The notes under the pieces are model-generated. The model did not search any database and had not been told where the DNA came from. It worked only from the letters and a program-made list of their open reading frames with translations. Positions 23,325 through 32,640 of a DNA stretch of 64,000 bases are shown one piece after another. This DNA comes from Monoplex corrugatus. Lineage: Eukaryota > Mollusca > Gastropoda > Littorinimorpha > Ranellidae. Made by a program: the position numbers and the translations under genes. The stretch's first letter is position 1. Each line of letters opens with the position of its first letter. The stretch lies in NCBI GenBank assembly GCA_030674185.1, contig JAPXFY010000031.1:40423532-40487531 (forward strand), in the 5' to 3' direction.

Positions 23325-23700
23325 CTGTTGCTTTCAAATCAATGTCACAAGTTTGTCGTTAGTAAACCTCTGAATTTTGAATGTCAGTGCTGTGCTGACT
23401 GTAAGAGTGTAAGAAGTGTTGTTGTCGGACAGACACAGAGATAGAAGTGGGGGCGGGGTGGGTTGCGGTTGGGAGGGGGAGAGAAAGAGTTAAAAGGAGA
23501 TGGTCAAGCCATTCTGTCTGTCACCTTCTCTGGTAAAGACATCCATCCATTAAATAGCTGAGAAATGCCTGGTGACGCTTTTACACACAGACACATACAG
23601 ACACACACAGACACACAGACACACAGACACACACACACACATAACATGACATATTCTCACACCACACAACAACATACATACACATACATTAACACACACA

Positions 23701-23796
23701 CAGTTTCAGTTTCTCAAGATGACGCCTACGTGCTCGGAATGAATTCCACATGCACAGACGTCACAGATGCCATTTGAACACACACACACATACACA

Positions 23797-23860
<64 letters not shown>

Positions 23861-23945
23861 TACACACATACACACATACATACATACACACACATACACA
23901 CACACACACACATACACACACACTTAGTTCAACATAAACACACAT

Positions 23946-23978
<33 letters not shown>

Positions 23979-23982
23979 CAAC

Positions 23983-24013
<31 letters not shown>

Positions 24014-24022
24014 CGTTCAACA

Positions 24023-24097
<75 letters not shown>

Positions 24098-24310
24098 ACG
24101 CACACACATACGCATACGCATACGCACACGCACACACATACGCATACGCATACGCACACACACACATACACACATACATGTACACACACACATACACACA
24201 TACATATACACACACATACACACATGCACATACACACACGCCTACACATGCCCTCCCTCCACACACACATACACACACACATACACACACGTACACGCAC
24301 GCACACACAA
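23701..24310. repeat. SINE-like fragment followed by long (CA)n tract
   Basis: 23701-23776 is a second copy of the TTTCAGTTTCTCAAGATGAC family (CTCGGAATGAATTCCACATG). 23777-24310 is CA-rich with ATACACAC and ACGCACAC variants. 23325-23700 is unique apart from a small CAGACACA tract at 23587. Confidence 0.85.
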
Positions 24311-24322
24311 ACGAGCTGCAGA

Positions 24323-24425
24323 TGCACAATCTGCACGTGGAATTGCTTGTCCGTCACATGAATTCATACCATCCATGAGTGCACGTGGAATTGCTTGTCC
24401 GTCACGTGAATTCATACCATCCATG
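24323..24425. repeat. Two direct copies of a ~50-bp segment
   Basis: GCACGTGGAATTGCTTGTCC ... AATTCATACCATCCATG occurs twice in succession, nearly identical. It is an array at the two-copy stage. 24426-24990 is otherwise unique; a fragment of the R1 3' end (CCCTGATATGGCTCTAGTAG) is at 24757-24815. Confidence 0.9.
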
Positions 24426-24994
24426 TGTTTGAATTTCTGAGCTGTTGGACTTTCAAACTTCAATCGCATTTGAGCTCTGCCATGACTAGTGCCAGAAGTA
24501 AAAAGAAACCAGTGCTGTTATTTACTTTCTTATTCATTTATTCATTTGTATTTATTCACCGGACCATTTAGAAGTGTCAACGGGCGGTTGAAAAGGCCCA
24601 ATGTGGAAAGCAAGTCAGCTAATACATCAGGTCTGTGAACTTTGGACAGGGTAAGTATCTTTCTTTAAACGTATTTTAGACTTGCAAGGGTTAATGGCGG
24701 GCATGACTTTTTAACCGTTGCCTTTTTGTTTTAACTGGGTGTCGTTTTTAACGTGGTGTTAGCCCTGATATGGCTCTAGTAGTCGGCTGGGCGATAAGCA
24801 ATATGAACCTGAACCTGAAAGAAATATATCTTCTTTCGTAGAACGTTATAACCCTGTTGTCAGATTTTTACACAGGCTGTTGGCTCTGTTGATAGGTCTG
24901 TCGACTCATTGCTCATCTTTGTTTCAGTAGTACTTATGACGCTTACATGTACTTAGTGTTTCTCAAGGAGGCCTACCTACCTCAAGCCACCCCC

Positions 24995-25545
24995 CCCCCA
25001 CCTGTGGGGAGCCAGAGGCTCTTTCAGTATATTGTCCCCACCTTCTGGAAATTCTGTGCTAGAAATGTCCTCTTTTCTGTCACTCTGTTTCTGCCTTGTT
25101 GCTTTGCTTTCTGTCATTTCTTCCTATCATTTCCTGTCTTGCTGGTCCATTCACCTGTATGTGTTTGATAAAGTCTTACTTACTTTCTCTTAGGATTGAT
25201 AATTGGGTGCATGCATCAAGTGTATTTTTGGCTCTAGGAAAATGACATATGCAATTTAAGTTGATTTAAGCCCGTTTTTACGTATGTTTTAGTGTCCTTA
25301 GTTAAGTTTAAAATTGTACTCGTGTATGATTTTTAAACCCATTATGCGATAAATTGGACGGAGTGGTCAATACCAGGGGCATCTCCTTAGATTATGTGCA
25401 CGAATGCGTTGATATGTGTACTTAATTTTCTTTTTTTTTTCCTGTTGAAATATTGTATAATGTTTTGAAATGGTTATAGCCCTGATGTGGCTGTACGCAG
25501 CCGGCTGGGCTTTAAATTAAATAAAATAACAATAAATCTGATCAA
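24995..25545 (+). mobile_element. Dispersed repeat family R1, plus strand
   Basis: The most complete uninterrupted copy in the window: CTGTGCTAGAAATGTCCTCT, CTTGCTGGTCCATTCACCTG, TAAAGTCTTACTTACTTTCT, GTATTTTTGGCTCTAGG, GTTATAGCCCTGATGTGGCT, CAGCCGGCTGGGCTTTAAAT and an AAATAA-rich tail. Confidence 0.8.
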
Positions 25546-25555
25546 CCTAGGATAC

Positions 25556-25870
25556 AAGAAACCCAGGTTCCATTACTGATCCTATGTGTCTGCCCTCCCC
25601 TTTCCATTAGACCTTGAGTGGTGGTCTGCTTGCTTGTCTTTAGATGAGATAATAAACTTAAGTGCCGTACACAGTATACATCTAGCGCACGTTGAAGATC
25701 ATACGGTAATAAAAGAATTGCATCTATTAAAATTCAGTAGAAAAATATGGTTAATGAATAAACAAAAAAGATGCACTATAAAAATGTGACAACGCACTTC
25801 GGTTATTTCCTTTTCCCGGGAGGAGCGGCCCGTTTGTCACATGGGAAACCTTGAAATTCGTTGTGAACAA
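25556..25870 (+). mobile_element. tRNA-derived SINE body
   Basis: Starts with a decayed box B (CCCAGGTTCCATTACTGATC), then CTTGAGTGGTGGTCTGCTTG, TCTTTAGATGAGATAATAAA and GCCGTACACAGTATACATCT. The first two motifs also follow the tRNA-like head at 29943, so the two share a SINE body. I recognise the pattern as widespread in gastropods; that is recollection, not a search. Confidence 0.6.
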
Positions 25871-25924
25871 CAAAACACCACAATCCAGCCCAGTTCGGAG
25901 TTCAGTCCATCAGGTATATCAGTA

Positions 25925-26245
25925 TCTGAAACGGTGCGCCTTTCTAATCCTGAGCACAACGAACACATGATCAGAATATCGTGAACCATGATTATTACCA
26001 TCTTTATCCACAATGGTGCGCCTTTTCAATTCCAGGCACAAGCAAAAGACCAAAATATTGTGAACCATGATTATTACCGTTTTTATCCAGAACAGTGCGC
26101 CTTTTCAATTCCAGCCACAACAAGCACAAGACCAATATTGTGAACCATATTTTTGTATTTTTATCCAGAACAATAGGCCTTTTAAATCCAAGGCACAACG
26201 AATATATGACTAGAATATTGTGAATCATAATTATTGTTGTACATT
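25925..26245. repeat. ~78-bp minisatellite, four copies
   Basis: Unit GTGAACCATGATTATTACCG ... TTTATCCAGAACAGTGCGCC ... CCAGGCACAA. The last, diverged copy (GTGAATCATAATTATTG) leads straight into the acceptor-like ATCCTGTCCACAG at 26270, aligning with TTTATCCAGAACAG in the unit. Confidence 0.85.
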
Positions 26246-26270
26246 CTAAAAAAAAAAATCCTGTCCACAG

Positions 26271-26416
26271 AAAGGTGACAGAGACTGTGATCCTCCTTCA
26301 CTGTGCCTTCAGTGGACAAAAAGCCCCGCACATTTAGGACCCGTGTCAACGCCCCAAGACACCACAAGGCGTCATTTACACCTTTTCCCATCTCGTCCGA
26401 TCTTCATGAAGATCCG
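26271..26416 (+). CDS. Putative internal exon, plus strand
   Basis: The acceptor AAATCCTGTCCACAG and the strong donor ATCCG|GTAAGTAAC frame 146 bases open in only one reading frame (48 codons, then phase 2). The product starts KGDRDCDPPSLCLQWTKSPA and ends SRPIFMKI. The array next to it appears to repeat the acceptor region, as at the NT5DC exon at 61540. A rival minus-strand model exists: an acceptor CCCCATTTTTCAG, then a frame reading FSLVTYRIFMKIGRDGKRCK and a stop. The palindrome ATCTTCATGAAGAT makes both strands read FMKI. No family is recognised. Confidence 0.35.
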
Positions 26417-26752
26417 GTAAGTAACTAGACTAAAACTGAAAAATGGGGGTGGGTAGGATGGGATGGATAGAGGAAGGGGGAGGGGTTGCGAGAGGGGTAT
26501 TGAGGTGGTGAGGATTTCAACTTTTCTAAGGACCAGCATTGTGATGGCTGTGCCAATCTATTCTCCATCTGATGACGGACTGACTCATAGCCTAATACAT
26601 CGTTGGCATCTAGAACACTGAAGATCCTCCCCTAATCTCTTCTGAGTCGGCTTGTGTATGTCCTTCAGGGCCTTGAGATCTCCTTGTTTTGTTTGTGCCG
26701 TGATATTATTGGTCTTCCTCTTTCGCGTTTTCCTTCGCGCAAAAAAAAAAAA
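26417..26752. other. Unique spacer
   Basis: No confident gene. 26560-26740 on the minus strand gives short stretches such as KALKDIHKPTQKRLGED that may be a decayed LINE. An A-run at 26742-26754 precedes the next SINE. Confidence 0.35.
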
Positions 26753-27075
26753 AAGTGGCAGAATGGTTAAGACGTTCGCCTGTCAATAACTAAATTCGCG
26801 GCTCCATGGTTCGTTTGCTGTTAGAGGCGACGTCTTTTCTCCTTAGTTTGATCGAAAAATCGAACTGGACGTCTAGCCCTTTGGAAGGGGACGAAAAACG
26901 AATCGAACTCGTGTACCTTCCGGCCTGCGCACCCTAAAGAATCCACGGCAGTTGAAATTCGTGAAGAGCAGGACATTCGCCCGGCTGATGTGGCAAAATG
27001 CTATCGGTAATGGAGATAAAGGTTCATTTCTCAATTCCCTTCCCTTGAGACCCAATTAGTCTTCTTGCTTTTCTG
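26753..27075 (+). mobile_element. tRNA-derived SINE (Leu-like head), copy 1
   Basis: The head AGTGGCAGAATGGTTAAGAC matches a pol III A box and GGTTCGTTTGC a B box, followed by a 260-bp body (AACTGGACGTCTAGCCCTTT, GTGAAGAGCAGGACATTCGC, CCAATTAGTCTTCTTGC). The same element is at 57148-57480, aligned end to end, so head and body form one SINE family. Confidence 0.82.
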
Positions 27076-27154
27076 GAGTCTTGGTGGAAAAAAAAGTGAC
27101 AGAGAAGACAGCTTGGGTCAAGGGTCATTTGTCGAACAGCTTGGGTGTAATTAG

Positions 27155-27275
27155 CATCGTGTGTGTGTGTATGTGTGTGTGTGTGTGCGTGTGTGAGTGC
27201 GTTCACGTCCATGCGTGTGTGTGTGCGTGCGTGCGTGTGTGTGTGTGCGTGCGTGTGTGTGTGTGTGCGTGAGAC
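27155..27275. repeat. (GT)n / GTGC microsatellite
   Basis: GT tract with GC interruptions. Flanking it, GACAGCTTGGGTCAAGGGTC (27108) and GACGGCTTGGGTCAGGGGTC (27283) are near-identical direct repeats. 27276-27834 is otherwise unique with no gene recognised. Confidence 0.9.
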
Positions 27276-27834
27276 AGAAGATGACGGCTTGGGTCAGGGG
27301 TCACACGCCCTATCCTGTCCTGTTCCCTACCCCACCCACCACCCCAGTTTGCCTGTGTTTGTGTCCTGGAGGTTTGGTCGTTGTTGGCGATTGCTTTGGT
27401 GAATGATGGGAATGCGTGCCTTGATTTGAATCTTGAATCAAGATTTGGCGCCTTACTGTTACCATTGTTTTCATTATGTCCGGTAAAGGGCAGTCTGGAT
27501 AATGTGATTCTGCTCTATTCGAGTAGTTACTGGTTGGAGATGGTGTTTGGCCAGATGATTCATCTGATTCTTCAAAAAGTTTCTTGTGTGTAGGGTTGAC
27601 AGCTTGATAAGGTCGCTCTCTGTCATCCTTCATCATTCTGAGACTTAAAGTGGGGTGAAAAGGACACGGCTCTGGTACAATTCCACTGTGTATTTGTATT
27701 GTATTTGGGGAACTGGTGAGATGACTGTTCCCCGACATTCAAACCCTTCAACCTGTCCCATCATGCTGTGCCATCTGCCGTCACTCTGCATGAGGGGATT
27801 TCTTGTCTTTCACCGACCACCATGTCATCCAGTC

Positions 27835-28375
27835 CTCCAGTCATCTCACCAGGCGGAGAATGCACTTTGGAGATGGCCAGCACAGCTGGACAGGCTAAGA
27901 AAGCATTCAGCGTTCTTGACAACAGATCCCTGTCGATTGGCACCGGGGAGAGTTCTTCAGTGTTGTATAGATCCGATCTTGTACAGATGCGAAGCGTGGA
28001 CAGTCAACATGCAAAGTCAACAAGATTGAGGCTGCTGAAATGTAGTTTCTAAGAAGAATGTTAAGTTATATGGAGAGCAAAGAAAACAAACGAGACAGTC
28101 TTGAAAGAGACAAACACGAAAAGAACATTAATGAATAGGATTAGGGAAGGACAGGCAACATTTATAGGACATTTTATGAGGCAAGAGAAATTAGAGTACC
28201 TTGTCACAACATGAAAGGAAGAGGCAAAAAGAGCACAAAGTGAACCTAGGGAGAAAATACTGGACAGACTGGTGCAGGTTGGATGAAGAAAGAGGGTGGG
28301 AGATGAACTTGCAGCGACAAAAGATAGATTCGTATGGAGGGTCATGATCGCCAACGCCATGCGGCAGGGCACATG
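27835..28375 (+). pseudogene. LINE ORF2 3' fragment, plus strand
   Basis: In shifting frames the sequence reads CTLEMASTAGQAKKAFSVLD, RVLQCCIDPIL, CEAWTVNMQSQQ, then KENKRDSLERDKHEKNINE-like and REKLEYLVTT-like stretches, ending RFVWRVMIANAMRQGT. The order (QAKKAFS, VLQCCIDPILLYGCEAWT, RRMLR, RKRQATFIGH, GKRxRxxREKxLD, IANAMRQGT) is the C-terminal part of a well-known non-LTR retrotransposon ORF2. At least three frameshifts make it non-functional. It is the same family as the split copy at 19428/20373. Confidence 0.82.
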
Positions 28376-28800
28376 ATGATTTGGGGGAACCATGTTGATG
28401 GTCTTGCTGAGACGATGCTGGATGGTGTTGTCTGCTCATCCATCGTGTCTCCCTCAGATGAAGACACTGCATGTCCTCCTTCAACTTCATCTTTGCCAGG
28501 AGTCCTGCTTCACACTTCTGCAAATATACGTACACAACAAAATGCATTGTGTGTCTGTACAGACCTCACACATATACAGTACAAAAGCAGAACGGACAAA
28601 ACATTCTTTTACATGAAATTTTCTCTATTCATAAATGTAAATATGAAATCAATGTTCGAGGAAACCACCATCATTTCACCAATCACCACCACCACCATCA
28701 CCAACCACCAACTACCACACCACCACCACCACCACCACCGCCATCACCACACGCAAAGACAATAGGAATATATTCGATACCTTCTTCTTATTGACAGATG
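28376..28800. other. Spacer with both strands open and a (CCA)n tract
   Basis: 28380-28520 lacks stops on the plus strand (LAETMLDGVVCSSIVSPSDE) and in one minus frame (GKDEVEGGHAVSSSEGDTMD). Neither has convincing splice sites at both ends. 28680-28745 is a CCA/CAC triplet tract. Confidence 0.35.
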
Positions 28801-28807
28801 ACTGAAG

Positions 28808-28989
28808 AAACTTCATGAACAACGTCTAAGCTGGACACCATTCCAGACATCCCCAGAACAGACGGTACTGATGAGTTCCAGGACCTTTCTGCTTTACAGC
28901 AAAGGACGAAAACTGACGTCTGCCTTTGTCAATGTGGCTGACAAACCACACAGCCACACCTCAACAGGCCCTGCATGTATTCGACGAAG
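28808..28989 (+). CDS. Putative internal exon, plus strand
   Basis: Sixty stop-free codons plus two bases begin KLHEQRLSWTPFQTSPEQTV, continue SSRTFLLYSKGRKLTSAFVN and end STGPACIRR, followed by the donor CGAAG|GTAACT. A pyrimidine-rich acceptor (CTTCTTCTTATTGACAG) lies at about 28796; a weaker AG just before 28808 is needed to avoid an in-frame TGA. A second strong acceptor, CCTTTCTGCTTTACAG, lies inside, so the exon could be shorter. Composition is protein-like and not repetitive. No family is recognised. Confidence 0.33.
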
Positions 28990-29009
28990 GTAACTGAACA
29001 GAACGTTAT

Positions 29010-29150
29010 CGTGCGTGTGTGTGTGTGTGCGCATGCGCGTGTTTGTGTGGGTGTATGCACGTATGTGTGCACGTGTGTGTGTATGTATGTGCGTAGTGTG
29101 TGGTGCGCGCGCGCGTGTGTGCGTGCGTGTGCCTGTTCTTAAAAGCGCGC
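29010..29150. repeat. GT / GCGC microsatellite
   Basis: GTGTGTGC, GTATGT and GCGCGCGC mixtures; possible Z-DNA. Confidence 0.88.
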
Positions 29151-29165
29151 GTGCGTTAAATTGCT

Positions 29166-29700
29166 ATGTATGTGTGGAGCGACAAATTACCAAACGCCCA
29201 GGTCCTAACATGCGCTGGTCTCCCCACCATGCACACACTGGTCAGACAACGCAGGCTGCTCTGGCTTGGCCATGTGCGGCGGAAGGATGGCTGTATCCCA
29301 AAGGATAACCTTTACGGTGAACTAGCCTCCGACAAGAGATCTGTTGGCCGCCCCCAAAAGTCGTCTGCAAGCGCGATATGAAAGCTTTGGACATCAACAC
29401 AGAGCTGGGAAGACGACACAGCCGATAGCAATAGATGGCGCAGTGTGCTCCAGAAACAACTCGGGTTGGGGGGAAAGAAGATCCGGACCTTAGCTGATGT
29501 GAAAGCCAGGTGGAAAGCAAGCTCTAGTGAAGGCAATCCCATTTCAGCATCCATACATGCATCCAATGTCGCAGAGACTGCCTTTCTCGCATCGGCCTTA
29601 CCAGTCACAGTGGATGCTGCTCCAGAGGCGTCGAATCGACACGACACTAGGGACATCATCCATAGTCGACGCCGACTGACGGAGGCCTACCTCTACTAAA
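29166..29700 (+). pseudogene. LINE ORF2 3' fragment, plus strand
   Basis: Reads KLPNAQVLTCAGLPTMHTLV, then RQRRLLWLGHVRRKDGCIPK and LYGELASDKR. After a frameshift it gives DMKALDINTE, and later KIRTLADVKARWKASSSE. It is the same family as the minus-strand fragment at 16058-16480 (LGHVRR-DG-IPKD-LYGELA). Frameshifts show that it is dead. Confidence 0.85.
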
Positions 29701-29750
29701 CCCTTCTCATAGGCGAGATCTTGGGGTTCTACCTAACTTAAGAAAAAAAT

Positions 29751-29822
29751 TCTCTTGCGGAGATTGGAACCCCAGTCCTCTTGCCTGACAGGTGGTGATA
29801 TTGACAAGTATACTACCGAGGA
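29751..29822 (-). pseudogene. tRNA-Asp(GTC)-like pseudogene or SINE head
   Basis: On the minus strand the 72 bases start TCCTCGGTAGTATACTTGTC, keep the anticodon loop CCTGTCA and a T arm GGGGTTCCAATCTCC, and are followed by a T7 pol III terminator (29741-29748). Against the conserved animal tRNA-Asp (TCCTCGTTAGTATAGTGG..., CCTGTCACG, GGGGTTCGATTCCCC) it is clearly homologous. At least three acceptor-stem positions cannot pair and GGTTCGA has become GGTTCCA, so it should not be functional. It could instead be the head of a SINE extending to about 29700. Confidence 0.7.
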
Positions 29823-29939
29823 TTACAGAAATGGTCATCTGTTGTGAACTTGACCACAGTTTCAAACACTGTGTTGATTCTTCTGGTTTCATGCCACAAA
29901 CGCTACGAAAGCCACAATCCAAAAATCTGTATTTAAAAC

Positions 29940-30545
29940 AGAGTATGGCCTAGTGGAAAGAGTACGCGCCTAGAAATCCAAGTTATATTCCCATCGGACG
30001 GTGATTTTTCTCCTCCCTCCGCTATACCATGAGCGGTGGTCTGAGTGCTAGTCTTTCAGATGACACGCTAAACCGAAATGCAGTACCCGAAAAGGGGTGT
30101 GGGGTGGGGTGTGGATGCCGGAGGATCTTTAGTACAGATGGCATCCCCACCTTCGGAAAATTCAGTGCTAGAAATTTCCTCCTTTCTCTCATTCTCTGTG
30201 TTTCTTCCTTGTTTTCTTTCTGTCATTTCTTCCCATCATATTCTGCTATGCTGGTCTATTGATCTGTTTGTGTTCTATGCAGTCTTTCGTGCTTTCTATT
30301 GATATTGGTTGTTGGTACAGATTTTTTTTTGGCGCTAAGGAAACACGATAGAGGCAATTTTCGGTAATTTAGGCCATGTTCTTATGTTTTAGTGTCGTTA
30401 GTGATCTTTATGTTTGTGTTCAGGTTTTGTTTTTAAAACCTCATGGAGATGAATTTAAGGGAATGATCAATGCCGGGAGCATATCTTTAGATACAGCTCT
30501 GCGCAAACAGCTGGGCTTTAAACAGTAATAATGATTGTAATAAAC
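29940..30545 (+). mobile_element. tRNA-headed SINE joined to R1 repeat, plus strand
   Basis: The head TATGGCCTAGTGGAAAGAGT is an excellent A box; the B box has decayed (CAAGTTATATTCCC). Next come CCATGAGCGGTGGTCTGAGT and CTTTCAGATGACACGCTAAA, shared with 25556-25870, then the R1 body (ATGCTGGTCTATTGATCTG, GCGCTAAGG, CAAACAGCTGGGCTTTAAAC). It is either a composite element or the full-length form of R1. Confidence 0.7.
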
Positions 30546-31362
30546 GGAGATGCTGCAAGCAGCAATTCTTTAAAGGCATGTTGAACATCTGCGGCAGCAA
30601 AGTTATCCTTGGCAAAAGAAAACACCCTTAGGTAAACAAAAATACATGCATACAGATATAGCAAAGGGAGGTGGCGCCGTGCGATGGCGATGTGCTTTCT
30701 CCATGAAGGTCAACCCCCATTTCACGTGGTAAAACTGCGTTACGTCCAAAAACAATGAACCCAATGCCATCCAATCCAATCCAGTCTAGTTTGTTCGATC
30801 AAAGCGACGAGAAAATTGTCCAACTGAGATTTTCTTTCCTGTTGTGAAATGTTAGTTATACAGCGCAAAATAGTACATCCTTCAAACCAAGAGGAGTTCA
30901 TTTTTAAACATAAACGGAAATAATCCCTAATTTGAGTGCAGTGACCTGAAATGCTGCTTAAGTTTCCAGAACACTGTATCTGCTATATACTTTTGAATCT
31001 GTTTCAGATTCGTGCGACTGTGCAACTTAACCTTCAGGACTAATAGGCTTGTTTGTATGTTAAGTGCGTATGACTAACTGATTGTTTTGATTGTTTTTTT
31101 CCGGTGTGTGCATGTGTTTTTGTTTTCCTATGAAAGCGAGTTTTCTACATGATTTTGCCAGAGGCAGTTTCTGTGGAATCTTGTACTTCCATCTTTCTGT
31201 CCGCCCCTGTCTATCGACATGTCTAAGCATGCATCCACTGTCTACCTTGTTGTCTGTATCCATTTACGTTAAATCATTTGGACTTTTTAATTTTTCTATT
31301 TGTTTATTTACGTATTTTGTGTAAGTCTTTTCACATACAAGTTTGGTCTCACATTGTTGCAG
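30546..31362. other. Unique spacer
   Basis: No gene recognised. 30600-30720 resembles a decayed SINE 3' part (GGTGGCGCCGTGCGATGGC). 31100-31360 is T-rich and could be the pyrimidine-rich end of an intron leading to 31363. Confidence 0.35.
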
Positions 31363-31453
31363 GTTGCCCATAATGACCTCACACCACGCCAGGATAGTAG
31401 CGTACGCTCTGCATCGTAAAAAGCAGCAGCAGCAGCAGGAAGAACAAAACCAA
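31363..31453 (+). CDS. Putative exon with Gln-rich end, plus strand
   Basis: The acceptor CTCACATTGTTGCAG and the consensus donor ACCAA|GTAAGT frame 91 bases, open in only one frame: LPIMTSHHARIVAYALHRKK then QQQQQEEQNQ. An internal ATG (31372) with A at -3 would also allow a first coding exon. The Q run is a short (CAG)5 tract. The downstream sequence becomes A-rich repeat at once, so later exons could not be followed. A faint resemblance to the helix after a DM domain was noticed but is not a call. Confidence 0.38.
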
Positions 31454-32640
31454 GTAAGTCTTCCATTATATGTTATAGAAACCAGAAAAAACACAAAGGA
31501 GAATCCAAAGAAGAAAACAAGAAAAACAAATAAAACAAAACACGCAAACAATATGTAAAATAAAAAGAAGGAACAAAAAGATGAAAAAGAGGAAATGAAA
31601 GACACAAGGGAACACGAACAAGAAAGGCAAGAACAAGGACAACAAGAAAAATAGAAGAGGGAAATATAACAACAAAACCAAGACACAACAGCAGATACGC
31701 ATAAAACTGAGCAAGAAGATAAGGAACAATCACAAAGTTTGCACTATAAAACAAAACAGCACAAAACCAAAATTAAAACAATAACACGCAAAGTAGAGGA
31801 ACGCACAAAGCAAGGAGAAAAGCCGACCAATACGCAATACAAAGAAAATCTATGCTTGTTAACATTACGCAGTTGAAAACAACAGCCAGAACAGGAACAA
31901 CATGGAGAAACAGAAATGGAAACAAAAAAGTGGCTGAAAAAGCAAACCAGGAGAACAGCAAGAGCGGAAACGTTGAGAAGCAGAACGACAATGAACAGAA
32001 AAAGGACATCAATGATAACAACAGCGACAAAAACGCCACCAGCAAAACGCCAAGAACACATGAAGAAGAAGAGTAAAAGGGAAAAAATGGAGAATAAGAA
32101 GTACATCAAGAACAATTATACCAATAAGAGGAGGATCAAAGAAACTAGAAAAGGAAAACAAAAACAAAAGCAAAATAAAGCATTGAGGCCAAAGGCAGAA
32201 CGAGCATAAACTAGGCAACAAAACTAAACGCCAAAACAACAGACAAGTAGACCATGATTAATAAAACCACCAACAAAACAAAAAGAATAGCACAAGAAAC
32301 ATTTGGCGGAAATGCGAAAGAAAGCCAAGAACAGAAAAAAAAACAACCAACAACAAAGAAATAAGTAAATGGAACAAGAAGACAGGGAAAAAACTGACGT
32401 GGGACAAGACAAACGAAAGAAATGGAATACAGATGAAGACAAAAGGCAAGGACAAGTAAAACAAACTTGACCCCACAATCGAAAATAACCGAAACATACG
32501 CGTAGACACAGAGCAAACCAAAGTACACAAAAAGCAAGCCTCCTTCCACCCCCCCACCCCCAAAAAATAAATGTCAAGAAAAAGAGGACAAAAACAAAGA
32601 TCAAGAAGAAAGAACAAGGGTAGAAAGCAAAACCTGACAT
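31454..32640. repeat. A-rich, T-poor degenerate repeat
   Basis: About 1.2 kb with plus-strand composition dominated by A, then G and C, with few T (AAGAAAACAAGAAAAACAAA-like). It looks like a decayed form of the neighbouring triplet array. Minus-strand open frames rich in Phe, Leu, Val and Cys reflect this composition. Confidence 0.8.

Noticed and set aside
26182..26391. Minus-strand 69-codon frame over the 26.3-kb exon candidate
   Set aside because: It runs into the ~78-bp array and has no supporting splice signals; the plus-strand exon fits better.
28376..28560. Exon on either strand downstream of the LINE at 28.4 kb
   Set aside because: Both strands are open with plausible composition, but neither has a good acceptor and donor pair.
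31363..31453. DMRT-type protein, from resemblance of RIVAYALHRKKQQQQQEE to the region after a DM domain
   Set aside because: The similarity is short and in a Gln-rich stretch; none of the zinc-binding Cys/His pattern is present.
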